A DNA stretch of 64,000 bases, from assembly GCF_029263155.1 (NCBI RefSeq), contig NZ_JAJCYB010000022.1:1-64000 (forward strand), read 5' to 3'. Shown here piece after piece: positions 35,118 to 43,611 of this stretch. The notes beneath the pieces were generated by a model. It searched no databases, was not told where the DNA came from, and was given only the letters and a program-made list of their open reading frames with translations. This DNA comes from Pseudonocardia sp. (GTDB taxonomy: Bacteria; Actinomycetota; Actinomycetes; Mycobacteriales; Pseudonocardiaceae). A program made the translations under genes and the position numbers. How positions within the stretch are numbered: the stretch's first letter is position 1; each line of letters begins with the position of its first letter.

Positions 35118-36040
35118 CCGATCCGGCCCCCGGGTCCTCGCCGGTGCTGTCCTACCGCGGGGTCGACGTGACCTACCCGGGAGGTGGGCACGCGGCCCGC
35201 GGGATCGATCTCGACGTCGCGGCGGGCGAGTGCCTGGCCCTGGTCGGCGAGTCCGGCTGCGGGAAGACCACCATCGCCCGCGCGGCGGTCGGGCTGCTGC
35301 CGCCGGGCACCCGGGTCTCCGGCTCGATCCGGGTGCGCGGGGTCGAGGTCGTCGGGGCCGGGCCGCGGACGTTGCGGGCGCTGCGTGGGCGGGCGATCGG
35401 CTACGTCGGCCAGGACCCCTACGCCGCCTGCAACCCGCTGCACCGGGTGGGCGGCCACGTCGCCGAGGCGTGGCGGGCGCTGGCGCTGCGGCCCCCGCCC
35501 GGCGGCGTCGGGTCCGCGCTCGCGGCCCTGGGCATCGCCGACCCGGCGGTCACCGCCCGGCGCCATCCCCACGAGTGGAGCGGCGGGATGCTGCAGCGCG
35601 CGACGATCGCCGCCGCGGCCGCGCACGACCCGCCGGTGATCGTCGCCGACGAGCCGACCACCGCCCTGGACGCCGACCGCGCCGACGGCGTCCTGGCCGG
35701 CCTGCGCGCGACCGGGGCGGGGGTGCTGCTGGTCAGCCACGACCTGCTCGCGGTCGCCGGGCACGCCGACCGGGTGGCGGTCTGCTACGCCGGGCGCGTG
35801 GTCGAGACCGGCCCGACGGCCGACGTGCTCGACCGGCCCCGCCACCCCTACACCCGGGCCCTGCTCGCGGCCACCCCGCGCCCCGGCGCGGGGCTGCCCG
35901 AGCCGCTGCCCGGCACCCCGCCACCGCCGACCGACACCGGGCCGGGCTGCCCGTTCGCGCAGCGCTGCCCCGAGGCCGACGCCGACTGCCACACCCTCGC
36001 TCCCGGGCTGGAGGACGACCTCGCGTGCCACCACCGGTGA
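35114..36040 (+). CDS. ABC importer ATPase, NikD/DppD type
   Basis: A 308-aa ATP-binding subunit with Walker A GESGCGKTT, Q-loop GYVGQDPY, signature WSGGMLQR, Walker B VIVADEPTTALD and switch SHDL. The C-terminal oligopeptide/nickel extension contains GCPFAQRCPEADADCHTLAPGLEDDLACHH, whose cysteines match the [4Fe-4S]-type CX-rich motif seen in DppD/OppD proteins. Works as a heterodimer with the next ATPase. GTG start overlaps the permease stop. Confidence 0.9.
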   Translation: MTDPAPGSSPVLSYRGVDVTYPGGGHAARGIDLDVAAGECLALVGESGCGKTTIARAAVGLLPPGTRVSGSIRVRGVEVVGAGPRTLRALRGRAIGYVGQDPYAACNPLHRVGGHVAEAWRALALRPPPGGVGSALAALGIADPAVTARRHPHEWSGGMLQRATIAAAAAHDPPVIVADEPTTALDADRADGVLAGLRATGAGVLLVSHDLLAVAGHADRVAVCYAGRVVETGPTADVLDRPRHPYTRALLAATPRPGAGLPEPLPGTPPPPTDTGPGCPFAQRCPEADADCHTLAPGLEDDLACHHR

Positions 36041-36714
36041 GCCCGGCCCTGCAGGCCGTGGACGTGTCGCGTCGCTACGGGCGCGGCCGCGGCGCGGTCA
36101 CCGCGGTCGCCGCGGCCTCGCTGACCGTGGCCCCCGGGGAGATCGTCGGCATCCACGGGTCGTCGGGGTGCGGGAAGTCGACACTGCTGCGGCTGCTGGC
36201 CGGGGTGGAGCGGCCCACCTCCGGCACCGTCTCGCTGGCCGGGCGCCCGCTCGCCGGGCGCCACCCGGTGCCCGGCGCGGCGATGCCGATCCTGCAGGAC
36301 CCGGTCGGCAGCCTGGACCCGCGCTGGCCGGTCTGGCGCTCGATCACCGAACCGCTCACCGCGCCGCACCGCCCGTCCCGCCCGGACCGCGCCGGCCGCC
36401 GGGAGATCGCCCGCGAGCGGCTGGAGACGGTCGGGCTGGCCGGGCTCGACCTCGACGCGCGGCCCGGGGAGCTCTCCCGCGGCCAGTGCCAGCGGGTGGC
36501 GATCCTGCGCGCGCTGGTCGCCGAGCCCGCGGTGGTGCTGGCCGACGAGCCCACCTCCGCGCTGGACGTGTCGGTGTCGGCGGGGATCCTGCACCTGCTC
36601 GCCGGGGTGGCCGGGCGCGGCGCGGCGCTGGTGGTGGTCAGCCACGACCTCGCGGTGCTCGACGTGCTCTGCCACCGGGTCCTGGTCATGACGGGCGGGC
36701 GGCTGCCCGGGTGA
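36037..36714 (+). CDS. ABC importer ATPase, NikE/DppF type
   Basis: A 225-aa ATPase with Walker A GSSGCGKST, Q-loop PILQDPVGSLDPRW, signature LSRGQCQR (a slightly altered LSGGQ), Walker B VVLADEPTSALD and SHDL. It is shorter than usual DppF because the C-terminal cysteine extension is absent, as in NikE-like members. Last gene of the operon; its stop lies 8 bases from the convergent CbiX-like gene's stop. Confidence 0.88.
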   Translation: MSPALQAVDVSRRYGRGRGAVTAVAAASLTVAPGEIVGIHGSSGCGKSTLLRLLAGVERPTSGTVSLAGRPLAGRHPVPGAAMPILQDPVGSLDPRWPVWRSITEPLTAPHRPSRPDRAGRREIARERLETVGLAGLDLDARPGELSRGQCQRVAILRALVAEPAVVLADEPTSALDVSVSAGILHLLAGVAGRGAALVVVSHDLAVLDVLCHRVLVMTGGRLPG

Positions 36715-36722
36715 GACCGCGC

Positions 36723-37415
36723 TCAGCCGCCGCGGACCACCCGCTCGGCGCCGCCCTCGTCGACCCGCTCGTGCCAGACCCCGTCGGGCTGCACGACCAC
36801 CAGCGGGCCGAGGTTGCACGGTCCCAGGCAGCCGGTCGGGGTGACCAGGGCGTCGGTGCCGCGGGCGGCGCGGCTGAGCCCGCGGTGCGTCGCGCCGGCG
36901 CCGAACGCGGTGCACCGCGGCCCGCGGCAGACCAGGACGTGGCGCGCGTGCTCGGGGATCACCGACCAGGCCGGGCTGCGGTACGCGGCCGGGCTCGCGG
37001 TGACCGGCTCGCCCTGCTCGACCAGCGCGGCCACCGCGCCGGCCAGCGCCGGTGCCGCGGTCAGGCCGTCGCCGATCCGCACGTCGAGGTCGTCGCCGCG
37101 GGTCTCCCGCCAGTTCGCCACAGCCCGCGCGATCCAGGTCGTCAGGTAGGCGTCGGCGGGGACGGCGAGTGGCACCAGGACGACCTCCCCGGCCCCGGCG
37201 GCACGGGCGTCGTCGAGCACCGCGTGCACCGACGGGTCGGCCTGGTCGAGGTAGCCGACGACCACGGGACCGTCGAGCCCGGCCCGCACCGCGGCGGCCA
37301 GGGCGTCGGCCGAGCGCCGGTCGACCCCCGCCGGCGTCGGCCGGGCGACGAGGACGACCCAGCGCGTGGACGGGCCCGCGTGCGGGGCGGGCCCGGGGAG
37401 GGTGGGAGCGGCCAT
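36723..37415 (-). CDS. CbiX-like chelatase-fold protein with C-terminal [2Fe-2S] ferredoxin domain
   Basis: A 230-aa protein. The N-terminal half has the strand order of sirohydrochlorin chelatases (VVLVARPTPAG.., VVVGYLDQADPSVHAVLDDARAAGAGEVVLVPLAV). The C-terminal half is a thioredoxin-like [2Fe-2S] ferredoxin with C-X4-C (CRGPRC) and C-X3-C (CLGPC) ligand pairs. The usual catalytic histidines (GHGSR motif, and the His after the FL..GGH strand) are not present: ARPTP and ADAYLTT occupy these places. It may therefore be a metal-binding chaperone or sensor rather than an active cobaltochelatase. Its promoter carries three TGAACA repeats like the ABC operon, suggesting a shared cobalt/nickel role. 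Confidence 0.75.
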   Translation of the reverse strand: MAAPTLPGPAPHAGPSTRWVVLVARPTPAGVDRRSADALAAAVRAGLDGPVVVGYLDQADPSVHAVLDDARAAGAGEVVLVPLAVPADAYLTTWIARAVANWRETRGDDLDVRIGDGLTAAPALAGAVAALVEQGEPVTASPAAYRSPAWSVIPEHARHVLVCRGPRCTAFGAGATHRGLSRAARGTDALVTPTGCLGPCNLGPLVVVQPDGVWHERVDEGGAERVVRGG

Positions 37416-37427
37416 ATCGAAGACTAC

Positions 37428-37449
37428 TGTTCATCTGTTCAGATGTTCA
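37428..37449. promoter_or_regulatory. Promoter with embedded TGAACA operator of the CbiX-like gene
   Basis: Read on the minus strand, three TGAACA copies recur at 8-base intervals, and ATCTG-AA-CAGAT forms a palindrome. They sit inside the spacer between TTGAAC (-35) and TAGTCT (-10), 18 bases apart. The ATG begins 5 bases after the -10, so the mRNA is probably leaderless. A repressor here would block RNA polymerase directly. Confidence 0.55.
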
Positions 37450-37484
37450 ATAGTTGATGTGGTCGCGCACCGCCGCGGGTCCCC

Positions 37485-39584
37485 TCACTCACGCACGATC
37501 CGCCGGGGCTCCGCGAGCACGGCGCCCGCAGATCCCGGGTCGCCGAGGCGCTCCCCGACGGTCCGCCGGGCCAGTAAGTCGGGCAGGGCGGCGGAGAACT
37601 TCAGACCGCGCAGCGCCGCGTCGTGCACCGGGGGTTCGGGCAGCGGAGCGCCGGCCAGCGCCCGGATGCGCGCACCGGCCCGGACCGGGTCGTCGCCGTG
37701 CCGCAGCCGGATCACCCGGTCGCCGAGCCGCTGGCGGGGGTCGACGAGATCCCCGAGCGCGGCGTGCAGGCTGCGGTTGGCCGCCGCTCCCGCCCAGGTC
37801 CACCAGTGCAGGTCTCCGTCGGGCGAGTGGTGGAGCACCGTCGCGGAGCCGTCGACGAGATTGCCGTGGTGATCACGCAGGTCGGCCAGGGCACCGGTGG
37901 CACGCTGGGTCAGGGTGACGCCGGCGGGGTCGGCGCCGTGCAGCACGTCGCGCATCCCGCGGGTGACGGCGAAGGACAGCCCCGGGCCGCTGCCCGACCA
38001 GGTCGCCCTGCCGGGCAGGTCGGTGGGCTCGGCGAAGCAGCGCCGGCGCACCCAGTCGACGTGGGTCACCTTCCAGGCGCGGCCGGCGAGCAGCAGCACC
38101 CGCGGCGCTCCCCCGGTGTCGGTGAGCAGTGCGTCGTCCCCGACCGACCCGATCTCGTCCCGCCCGGCCAGCACGGTGAACTCCGGCGCCGCGGTGAACA
38201 CCGCCAGCAGGTCGGAGAAGTGCCTCCGGCCGAACCGCCGCTCCGCCTCCGGCCCGATGAACACCAGCTCCCCGTCGGTCTCCAGGAACCCCTCGTCCAC
38301 CAGGTGGGCGAGGATCTCCGGGCCGTCGGCGGCCATCGGCCCCAGCCCGTTCCAGTGCGCGACCGCGGTCGAGCGGTCGACCGCGTGCCGCTGCAGGGCC
38401 AGCGCGAGGAGCTGCTGGGCGACGATGTGCCGCGGTGCAGGCGGCGCGACGACGGGCTCGACCCAGCCCTGCGACCACCTCAGCAGCAGCCCGGCGGCGT
38501 GCAGCAACTGGTCGTCGTCGACGGCCAGGAACAGGCAGTTCCGCGACGTGCCGGGCCGTCGCCCGGTCCGGCCGAGCCGTTGCAGGAACGAGGCGACGGT
38601 CGCCGGCGCGCCGATCTGGATCACCCGGTCGAGGTCTCCCACGTCGATCCCCAGTTCGAGGGTCGAGGTGGCGACGATGACGCAGTCGCGGGCCTCCGCG
38701 AAGGCCTCCTCGGAGCGTCGCCGCTCGGCCGCCGAGAGCGAGGAGTGCGACAGGTAGGTGTCGATCCCCCGGCCGCGCAGCGCGCTGCCCAGTTCCTCGG
38801 CCCTGCGGCGGCTGTCGACGAACACGAGTCGCTTCTCGCCGCGGTGCAGGGCCGCGATCACCGTCGCCGCCCCGGCGACCGAGCCGACGTGGTCGAGCCG
38901 GACCTCGGCCGGGATCGTGGCGGCGGGCGGCGCGACCACGGCCCGTGGCCGCGCCGTCCCGGTGCCCTGCAGCCAGCCCAGCAGGTCGTCGGGGTTGCCG
39001 ACGGTGGCGGACAGCCCGATCCGTTGCAGCGGCCGGCCCGCGAGCCCGGCGAGCCGTTCCAGCAGGTGCAGCAGGTGCCAGCCGCGGTCGTCCCCGGCGA
39101 AGGCGTGCACCTCGTCGACCACCACCGCCCGCACCCCGCCGAGCAGGGCGGCCGCGTCGACGCCGGCCGAGACCAGCATCGACTCGACCGACTCCGGGGT
39201 GGTGAGCAGGATGTCGGGCCGCTCCCGCTGCGCGCGGCGCCGGGCGCCCTGGCCGGTGTCGCCGTGCCAGGCGACCGCGGTCCGCCCGACCCAGCCGGCG
39301 TAGTCGGCGAGCCGGGGCGCGAGGTTGTTGAGCAGGGCCCGCAGCGGGCAGAGGTAGAGCACCGAGGTGCCGGTCCACCCCTCGGTGGCCATCCGGGTGA
39401 GCAGCGGCAGCGCGGCCGCCTCGGTCTTGCCCCCGGCGGTGGGGGCCAGCAGCAGGCAGTCGGCGCCGGCGAGCACCGGGTCGACGGCGGCCGACTGGAG
39501 CGGACGCAGGCCGGGCCACGCCAGCGTGTTGACGACGTGGTGCTGCAGGACCGGATGCAGCCGGGCGAACGCGGTGGTGCTCAC
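37485..39584 (-). CDS. brxHI: Type 2 BREX helicase BrxHI (Lhr-like DEAD/DEAH helicase)
   Basis: A 699-aa superfamily-2 helicase. Walker A PTAGGKT (about 48-54), DEVH box (about 157-160), LSATVGN motif III and the QRLGRTGRR motif VI are intact, followed by an Lhr-like C-terminal region. It starts by GTGA overlap with brxD and is the last gene of the brxD-pglZ-pglY arm. BrxHI is the named helicase of type 2 BREX, where it assists host-methylation-dependent phage restriction; its exact step is not known. Distinguished from housekeeping Lhr by this neighbourhood and shorter length. Confidence 0.85.
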   Translation of the reverse strand: MSTTAFARLHPVLQHHVVNTLAWPGLRPLQSAAVDPVLAGADCLLLAPTAGGKTEAAALPLLTRMATEGWTGTSVLYLCPLRALLNNLAPRLADYAGWVGRTAVAWHGDTGQGARRRAQRERPDILLTTPESVESMLVSAGVDAAALLGGVRAVVVDEVHAFAGDDRGWHLLHLLERLAGLAGRPLQRIGLSATVGNPDDLLGWLQGTGTARPRAVVAPPAATIPAEVRLDHVGSVAGAATVIAALHRGEKRLVFVDSRRRAEELGSALRGRGIDTYLSHSSLSAAERRRSEEAFAEARDCVIVATSTLELGIDVGDLDRVIQIGAPATVASFLQRLGRTGRRPGTSRNCLFLAVDDDQLLHAAGLLLRWSQGWVEPVVAPPAPRHIVAQQLLALALQRHAVDRSTAVAHWNGLGPMAADGPEILAHLVDEGFLETDGELVFIGPEAERRFGRRHFSDLLAVFTAAPEFTVLAGRDEIGSVGDDALLTDTGGAPRVLLLAGRAWKVTHVDWVRRRCFAEPTDLPGRATWSGSGPGLSFAVTRGMRDVLHGADPAGVTLTQRATGALADLRDHHGNLVDGSATVLHHSPDGDLHWWTWAGAAANRSLHAALGDLVDPRQRLGDRVIRLRHGDDPVRAGARIRALAGAPLPEPPVHDAALRGLKFSAALPDLLARRTVGERLGDPGSAGAVLAEPRRIVRE

Positions 39585-40894
39585 AGGGCGACGTCATCGG
39601 GGTCGGTGAGCGCCCGGCGCTCGACGTCGGTGAGCTCGGTGTCGGCGACGGTCAGTGCGTAGTCGCGGCGCGGATCGAAATCGGCGAACTGCTCGACCCG
39701 GTCGAGCACCTCCCCGACCAGCTTGCGCAGGAACAGCCGTGGCGCGACTCCGACCCGACCACCCAGCCCGCCGGTGACCGCGCGGGCGAGCAGCGCGAGG
39801 TACTCGTCGTCGACGACCCGGTGGATGCGCAGCGGGTCGGGGGCTCCCGCGGCGTGCAGGTCGCGCACCTTCGTCCCGAGCTCGACGAGGCGGTCCAGGT
39901 CGAAACCCGGGAGCCGGACCTGCGGGGCGCGCGGGTTGTCGAACCGCGGGTCGGTGCTGAAATCGGTGTGCAGGCGTTGCTGCAGCGGGGGCAGCAGCGC
40001 GATCCCCTGCCGTCCGTCGAAGAACGCCGGGGTGCCGGTGATGAGCAGGTAGAGCCCGGGGAAACGCCCGCCGTCGATCTCGTCGAGCAGTTGGCGAAGG
40101 GCGTTGAGGGCCTTGGCGCGGGCGTCGCTGCGCACCCGCTGCAGGGTCTCGACCTCGTCGAGCACCAGCACCAGCCCGGGGTGTCCGGCGTCGCGCAGCA
40201 CGGTGAGCAGGCCCTGCAGGAACCCGAGGGCGAGGAAGTGGTCGATGTCGCCGCGCACCCCGGCTGCCCGCCGGGCCGCGGCCGCGACGTGCGGCTGTCC
40301 GGCGAGCCAGGCGACGATGCCGTCGGCGGTGCCCGCATCTCCCGCCGCGAGTGCCCGGCGGTAGCCGCGCAGTCCGGCGGTGAATCCCGGCGCGGTGCGG
40401 TGCAGGTCGGCGAGGCGGCGTTCGAGCAGGGCGTCCACCGCTCCACCCAGGGCCTCGGCGTCGTCGGCGTCGATGTCCCCCTCGGCCAGTGCGTCCTCCT
40501 CCAGGGCGTACAGCCAGCCGTCGAGGACCGGCCGGAACGCGCTCGGCGGGTCGCTGGCGGTGCCGAGCCGCTCGCACAGCCGCCGGTAGACGGTCTCGAG
40601 GCGGTGCAGCGGGGTCTCGGTCTCGGAGATCTGCACCTCCGCGACGGCCATGCCGGCGGCCTTGGCCCGTTCGCCGATCCAGCGGGCGGCGAAGGTCTTG
40701 CCCGACCCGTACTCGCCGCGGATCGCGGTGAACGCCGCCGCCCCGCCGCGGCAGGCGGCGAGCTCGGCGGTGACGGTGGGCGCCAGCCGGTCCAGCCCGA
40801 CCGCGAGCAGGTCGAGCCCGTTGTCCGGGACGGTACCGCGCCGCAGCGCCGCGAGGACGCTGCGGCGCCGCGCCGGGCTGACGGCGCCGGTCAT
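39581..40894 (-). CDS. brxD: Type 2 BREX ATP-binding protein BrxD
   Basis: A 437-aa P-loop ATPase. The Walker A GEYGSGKT is at about 60-67 and the Walker B LVLVLDEVE at about 240-248, a spacing typical of the DUF2791 group. The N-terminus reads RRRSVLAALRRGTVPDNGLDLLAVG, a helix pattern shared by BrxD proteins. Coupled on both sides: ATGA with pglZ and GTGA with brxHI. Thought to provide ATPase function to the type 2 BREX complex; detailed role unresolved. Confidence 0.83.
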   Translation of the reverse strand: MTGAVSPARRRSVLAALRRGTVPDNGLDLLAVGLDRLAPTVTAELAACRGGAAAFTAIRGEYGSGKTFAARWIGERAKAAGMAVAEVQISETETPLHRLETVYRRLCERLGTASDPPSAFRPVLDGWLYALEEDALAEGDIDADDAEALGGAVDALLERRLADLHRTAPGFTAGLRGYRRALAAGDAGTADGIVAWLAGQPHVAAAARRAAGVRGDIDHFLALGFLQGLLTVLRDAGHPGLVLVLDEVETLQRVRSDARAKALNALRQLLDEIDGGRFPGLYLLITGTPAFFDGRQGIALLPPLQQRLHTDFSTDPRFDNPRAPQVRLPGFDLDRLVELGTKVRDLHAAGAPDPLRIHRVVDDEYLALLARAVTGGLGGRVGVAPRLFLRKLVGEVLDRVEQFADFDPRRDYALTVADTELTDVERRALTDPDDVAL

Positions 40895-43611
40895 CCCGCA
40901 TCCAGCGGGAACTGCTCATCGAGGAGGGCGAGGTCGAGCGCGATCGCCCGGTCACCGTCGACCAGGCTCAGCATGGTGTAGCTGTCGCGGTTGAGCACCC
41001 GACCGAGCGTCGAGACCAGCCCGCGCGGGTGCCGTGCCGAGGCTCCGGCGGCGTCGAGCACCGGCCCGACCGGGAGCCGCCCGCCCGCCTCGGCGAGGAC
41101 GTCGACCACCGCGGCGATCACCTCGGCGGAGGGCCGTCGCCGGGCCGGGACCTCCTCGTGGGCCACGGCGAAGGCCTCGGAGCGGACGAGGAGCCGCCCC
41201 CGGCCGGCCGGGGCCTCGGTGTCGGGTTCGCCGGGCAGCTCGAACAGGCTCTCGGCCTGGGGCGCGGGCCGCCCCCGCGCCCGCGACGGACCGGCAGGGC
41301 GCACCGGCGGGGCCGGCGCGGAGGCAGGGGCGGCGGTCCACCATGCGGGGACGCGACCGGCGGGACGGACGGTCCAGCCCACCGGGACCTGCGCCCCCGG
41401 TGGGACCAGGACCAGCAGCGGGATCGCCGCCTCGGCCAGCGTGGCACCCCCGTGGTAGCCGCCGCCGGCGCGGGCGCCGTAGCGGATGTCGTCGGTGGCT
41501 GCGAGAACGGCGCGGCCGCCCGGGGTCAGTATCCGGGGGCCGTGCAGCAGGACCTCGCCGTCGCCGGCTGGTTCGTCGTCGGTGCGCCAGCGGGCGCCGC
41601 CACCCGTCGACGGTCGCGAGGTGGTGGTCCCCTGCTCGAGGACATGGCCGTGGTCACCGGTGAGCACCACGGTGCGACCGGCCTCGACCGCCCGGCGCAA
41701 CAGCGCGGGCAGCCCGGCCACCTGCCCGACGGCCCACCGGGAGTCCGGGGCCGCCCGGCCCTTGCCGAGGGCGTCGTCGACGGCGTTGAGCACCACGGCC
41801 ACCACGGCGCTGCCCTCCCCTGCGGCCAGCGCGGTGTCGAGGTCGGCACCGAGGTCGGAGCCGTCGCGACCGCCCACCCCGGACTTGTGCACGAGCGTCG
41901 CACCGCCGCGCGGCCAGAACGGGTGCCGGGGGAAGGCGGCGCGCTCGACGGCCTGGTCGCCGTCGCGCAGCTCGGCGCAGAGCAGGCTGGTGCGGCTGTA
42001 GCGGGTCTCGGTGGGGAACGCCGCGAGCACCGCCTCCCGGGCGCCGCCGGGGTCGCGCACGATCTCGGTCCAGCCGCTGTCGGGTGCGGTCAGCTCGTCG
42101 GCGAGGTCGGCGGCCACCGCCCCGGACATGCCGTCCACGACCACCAGCAGCAGCTGCGCCTGCGCCGCCAGCGGGGCCACCACGCGGGCCAGCAGCGTCT
42201 CGACGGCGAGCAGCGTCTCGGGTGTCTCCGGAGAGGCCGCGAGCCGAACGGAGAACGCCCGGTCGGCGTCGCGGCGCGCCGCTCCGGCCCGGCGGGCGAC
42301 GTCGGCGAGAGCTGCGGCGACCCGGCCGTCCGGGTCGCCGCCACGGACCAGGGCCAGCTCACGGTCGACGCGGGCCAGGTCCTCGGCGTGCGCGGCCACG
42401 GCCTCGGCGGTCGTCGGGTAGCCGGTGCGGGGCCGGGACGCGAGCCAGCGGTGCAGCCGGACCGCCGCCCGGACCCGGGCCACCCTGGGCTCCTCCGCCC
42501 GCGCGTCCCGGTGCTGTTCGACCGGGTGGAGGTCGGCCTCGTCGAGCGAACGGGCGGCTCGGGCCAGCCGTTCGGTGAATCCGCCGGGGAGCACGCCGCT
42601 GTATGCCGCGAGGGCCGCGGCGCCCAGCTCCTCCAGCAGGACCCCGGCCTGGCGGAGCTGCTGGGTGCGCCGGGCGGCCGGCGCCTCGACCACGTGCTCG
42701 ACGGCCGCCCGGCCGGCGGCCTGCAGAGCTGCCCGCCCGGGGCGTGGAGCATCGAACCGGGACTGCAGGAAGCCGCCGAGCGCTCCGGCGGCGACGACGT
42801 CGTCCTCCGGCGCCGCGGTGAGGGTCTGGGCGACCAGCAGGTCGGCCAGCACGTCGTCGCGCTGCTGCGCGAGCCGGACGACGATCCCGGCTGCAGGCCC
42901 GAGGCGTTCCTCCAGGTGCGCTCTCAGCCCGTGGCGTTCCTCCTCGGGCAGGCCGCGCCACCGGGCGCGGCGGTCGGTGGCGTCGAGCGCGCCGACGAGC
43001 TGCGGCAGATCGGCGTCGTCGGGGTCCAGGTCGAGCCGGGCCGCGACGACGAGGCTGCGGGCCCGGCGCAGGCCGAGCGCGGCCCCGCTGATCGCCGGCA
43101 GCAGGTTCCCGGCGTCCAGGGCGAGCAACGCGTCGACGAGCCAGGCCGTCCCGCGGATGCGCGGGTCGAGATCGCGGACGCGGAGCATGTCCGACAGCAG
43201 GGTGTGCCGGTCGGCGTCGAGCAGCCGCCCCCGATGCAATCGGGCGAGGACGGCGTCGCCCAGTTCGCTCTCCGAGCGGTCGGTGAGCACCACTGTCAGC
43301 CGGCGGGCCCGCCGGCCCACGGGTGCGGCATCGCCGACGCGGGCTGAGTCGAGAGCTGGGTCGTCGGCGAGAGCGGCGAGCACGGCCAGGACCGACGGGG
43401 CGGGGACCACCCGGACGGTCCGGCCGTCGAGCTCGATCTCGGCCGGGCCCTGCCAGCGGGGCCGCCCGGACGAGCGGATCCCGAGCGCGGTGGCGGGTCC
43501 GAGGCGACCGAGCTGTGAGCGCACCCGGGCCAGGACCGCCCGCTCGGCGGCGCCGTAGCCGGTCGCGGGGGTCTCGTTCTCGCTCCCCGTGGACCGGGCG
43601 GGGCTAGCCAC
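40891..43611 (-). CDS. pglZ: PglZ-domain protein (type 2 BREX)
   Basis: A 906-aa protein. The central-to-C-terminal PglZ domain is an alkaline-phosphatase-superfamily fold, visible as LLLVVVDGMSGAVAADLADEL and TVVLTGDHGHVLEQG with its metal-binding Asp/His residues. The N-terminal 400 residues are helical. PglZ is the defining component of BREX systems and acts with PglX and PglY/BrxC. The GTG at 43611 overlaps the pglY stop by eight bases; a longer frame to 43698 would run deep into pglY and lacks support. Followed by an ATGA overlap with brxD. Confidence 0.86.
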   Translation of the reverse strand: MASPARSTGSENETPATGYGAAERAVLARVRSQLGRLGPATALGIRSSGRPRWQGPAEIELDGRTVRVVPAPSVLAVLAALADDPALDSARVGDAAPVGRRARRLTVVLTDRSESELGDAVLARLHRGRLLDADRHTLLSDMLRVRDLDPRIRGTAWLVDALLALDAGNLLPAISGAALGLRRARSLVVAARLDLDPDDADLPQLVGALDATDRRARWRGLPEEERHGLRAHLEERLGPAAGIVVRLAQQRDDVLADLLVAQTLTAAPEDDVVAAGALGGFLQSRFDAPRPGRAALQAAGRAAVEHVVEAPAARRTQQLRQAGVLLEELGAAALAAYSGVLPGGFTERLARAARSLDEADLHPVEQHRDARAEEPRVARVRAAVRLHRWLASRPRTGYPTTAEAVAAHAEDLARVDRELALVRGGDPDGRVAAALADVARRAGAARRDADRAFSVRLAASPETPETLLAVETLLARVVAPLAAQAQLLLVVVDGMSGAVAADLADELTAPDSGWTEIVRDPGGAREAVLAAFPTETRYSRTSLLCAELRDGDQAVERAAFPRHPFWPRGGATLVHKSGVGGRDGSDLGADLDTALAAGEGSAVVAVVLNAVDDALGKGRAAPDSRWAVGQVAGLPALLRRAVEAGRTVVLTGDHGHVLEQGTTTSRPSTGGGARWRTDDEPAGDGEVLLHGPRILTPGGRAVLAATDDIRYGARAGGGYHGGATLAEAAIPLLVLVPPGAQVPVGWTVRPAGRVPAWWTAAPASAPAPPVRPAGPSRARGRPAPQAESLFELPGEPDTEAPAGRGRLLVRSEAFAVAHEEVPARRRPSAEVIAAVVDVLAEAGGRLPVGPVLDAAGASARHPRGLVSTLGRVLNRDSYTMLSLVDGDRAIALDLALLDEQFPLDAG

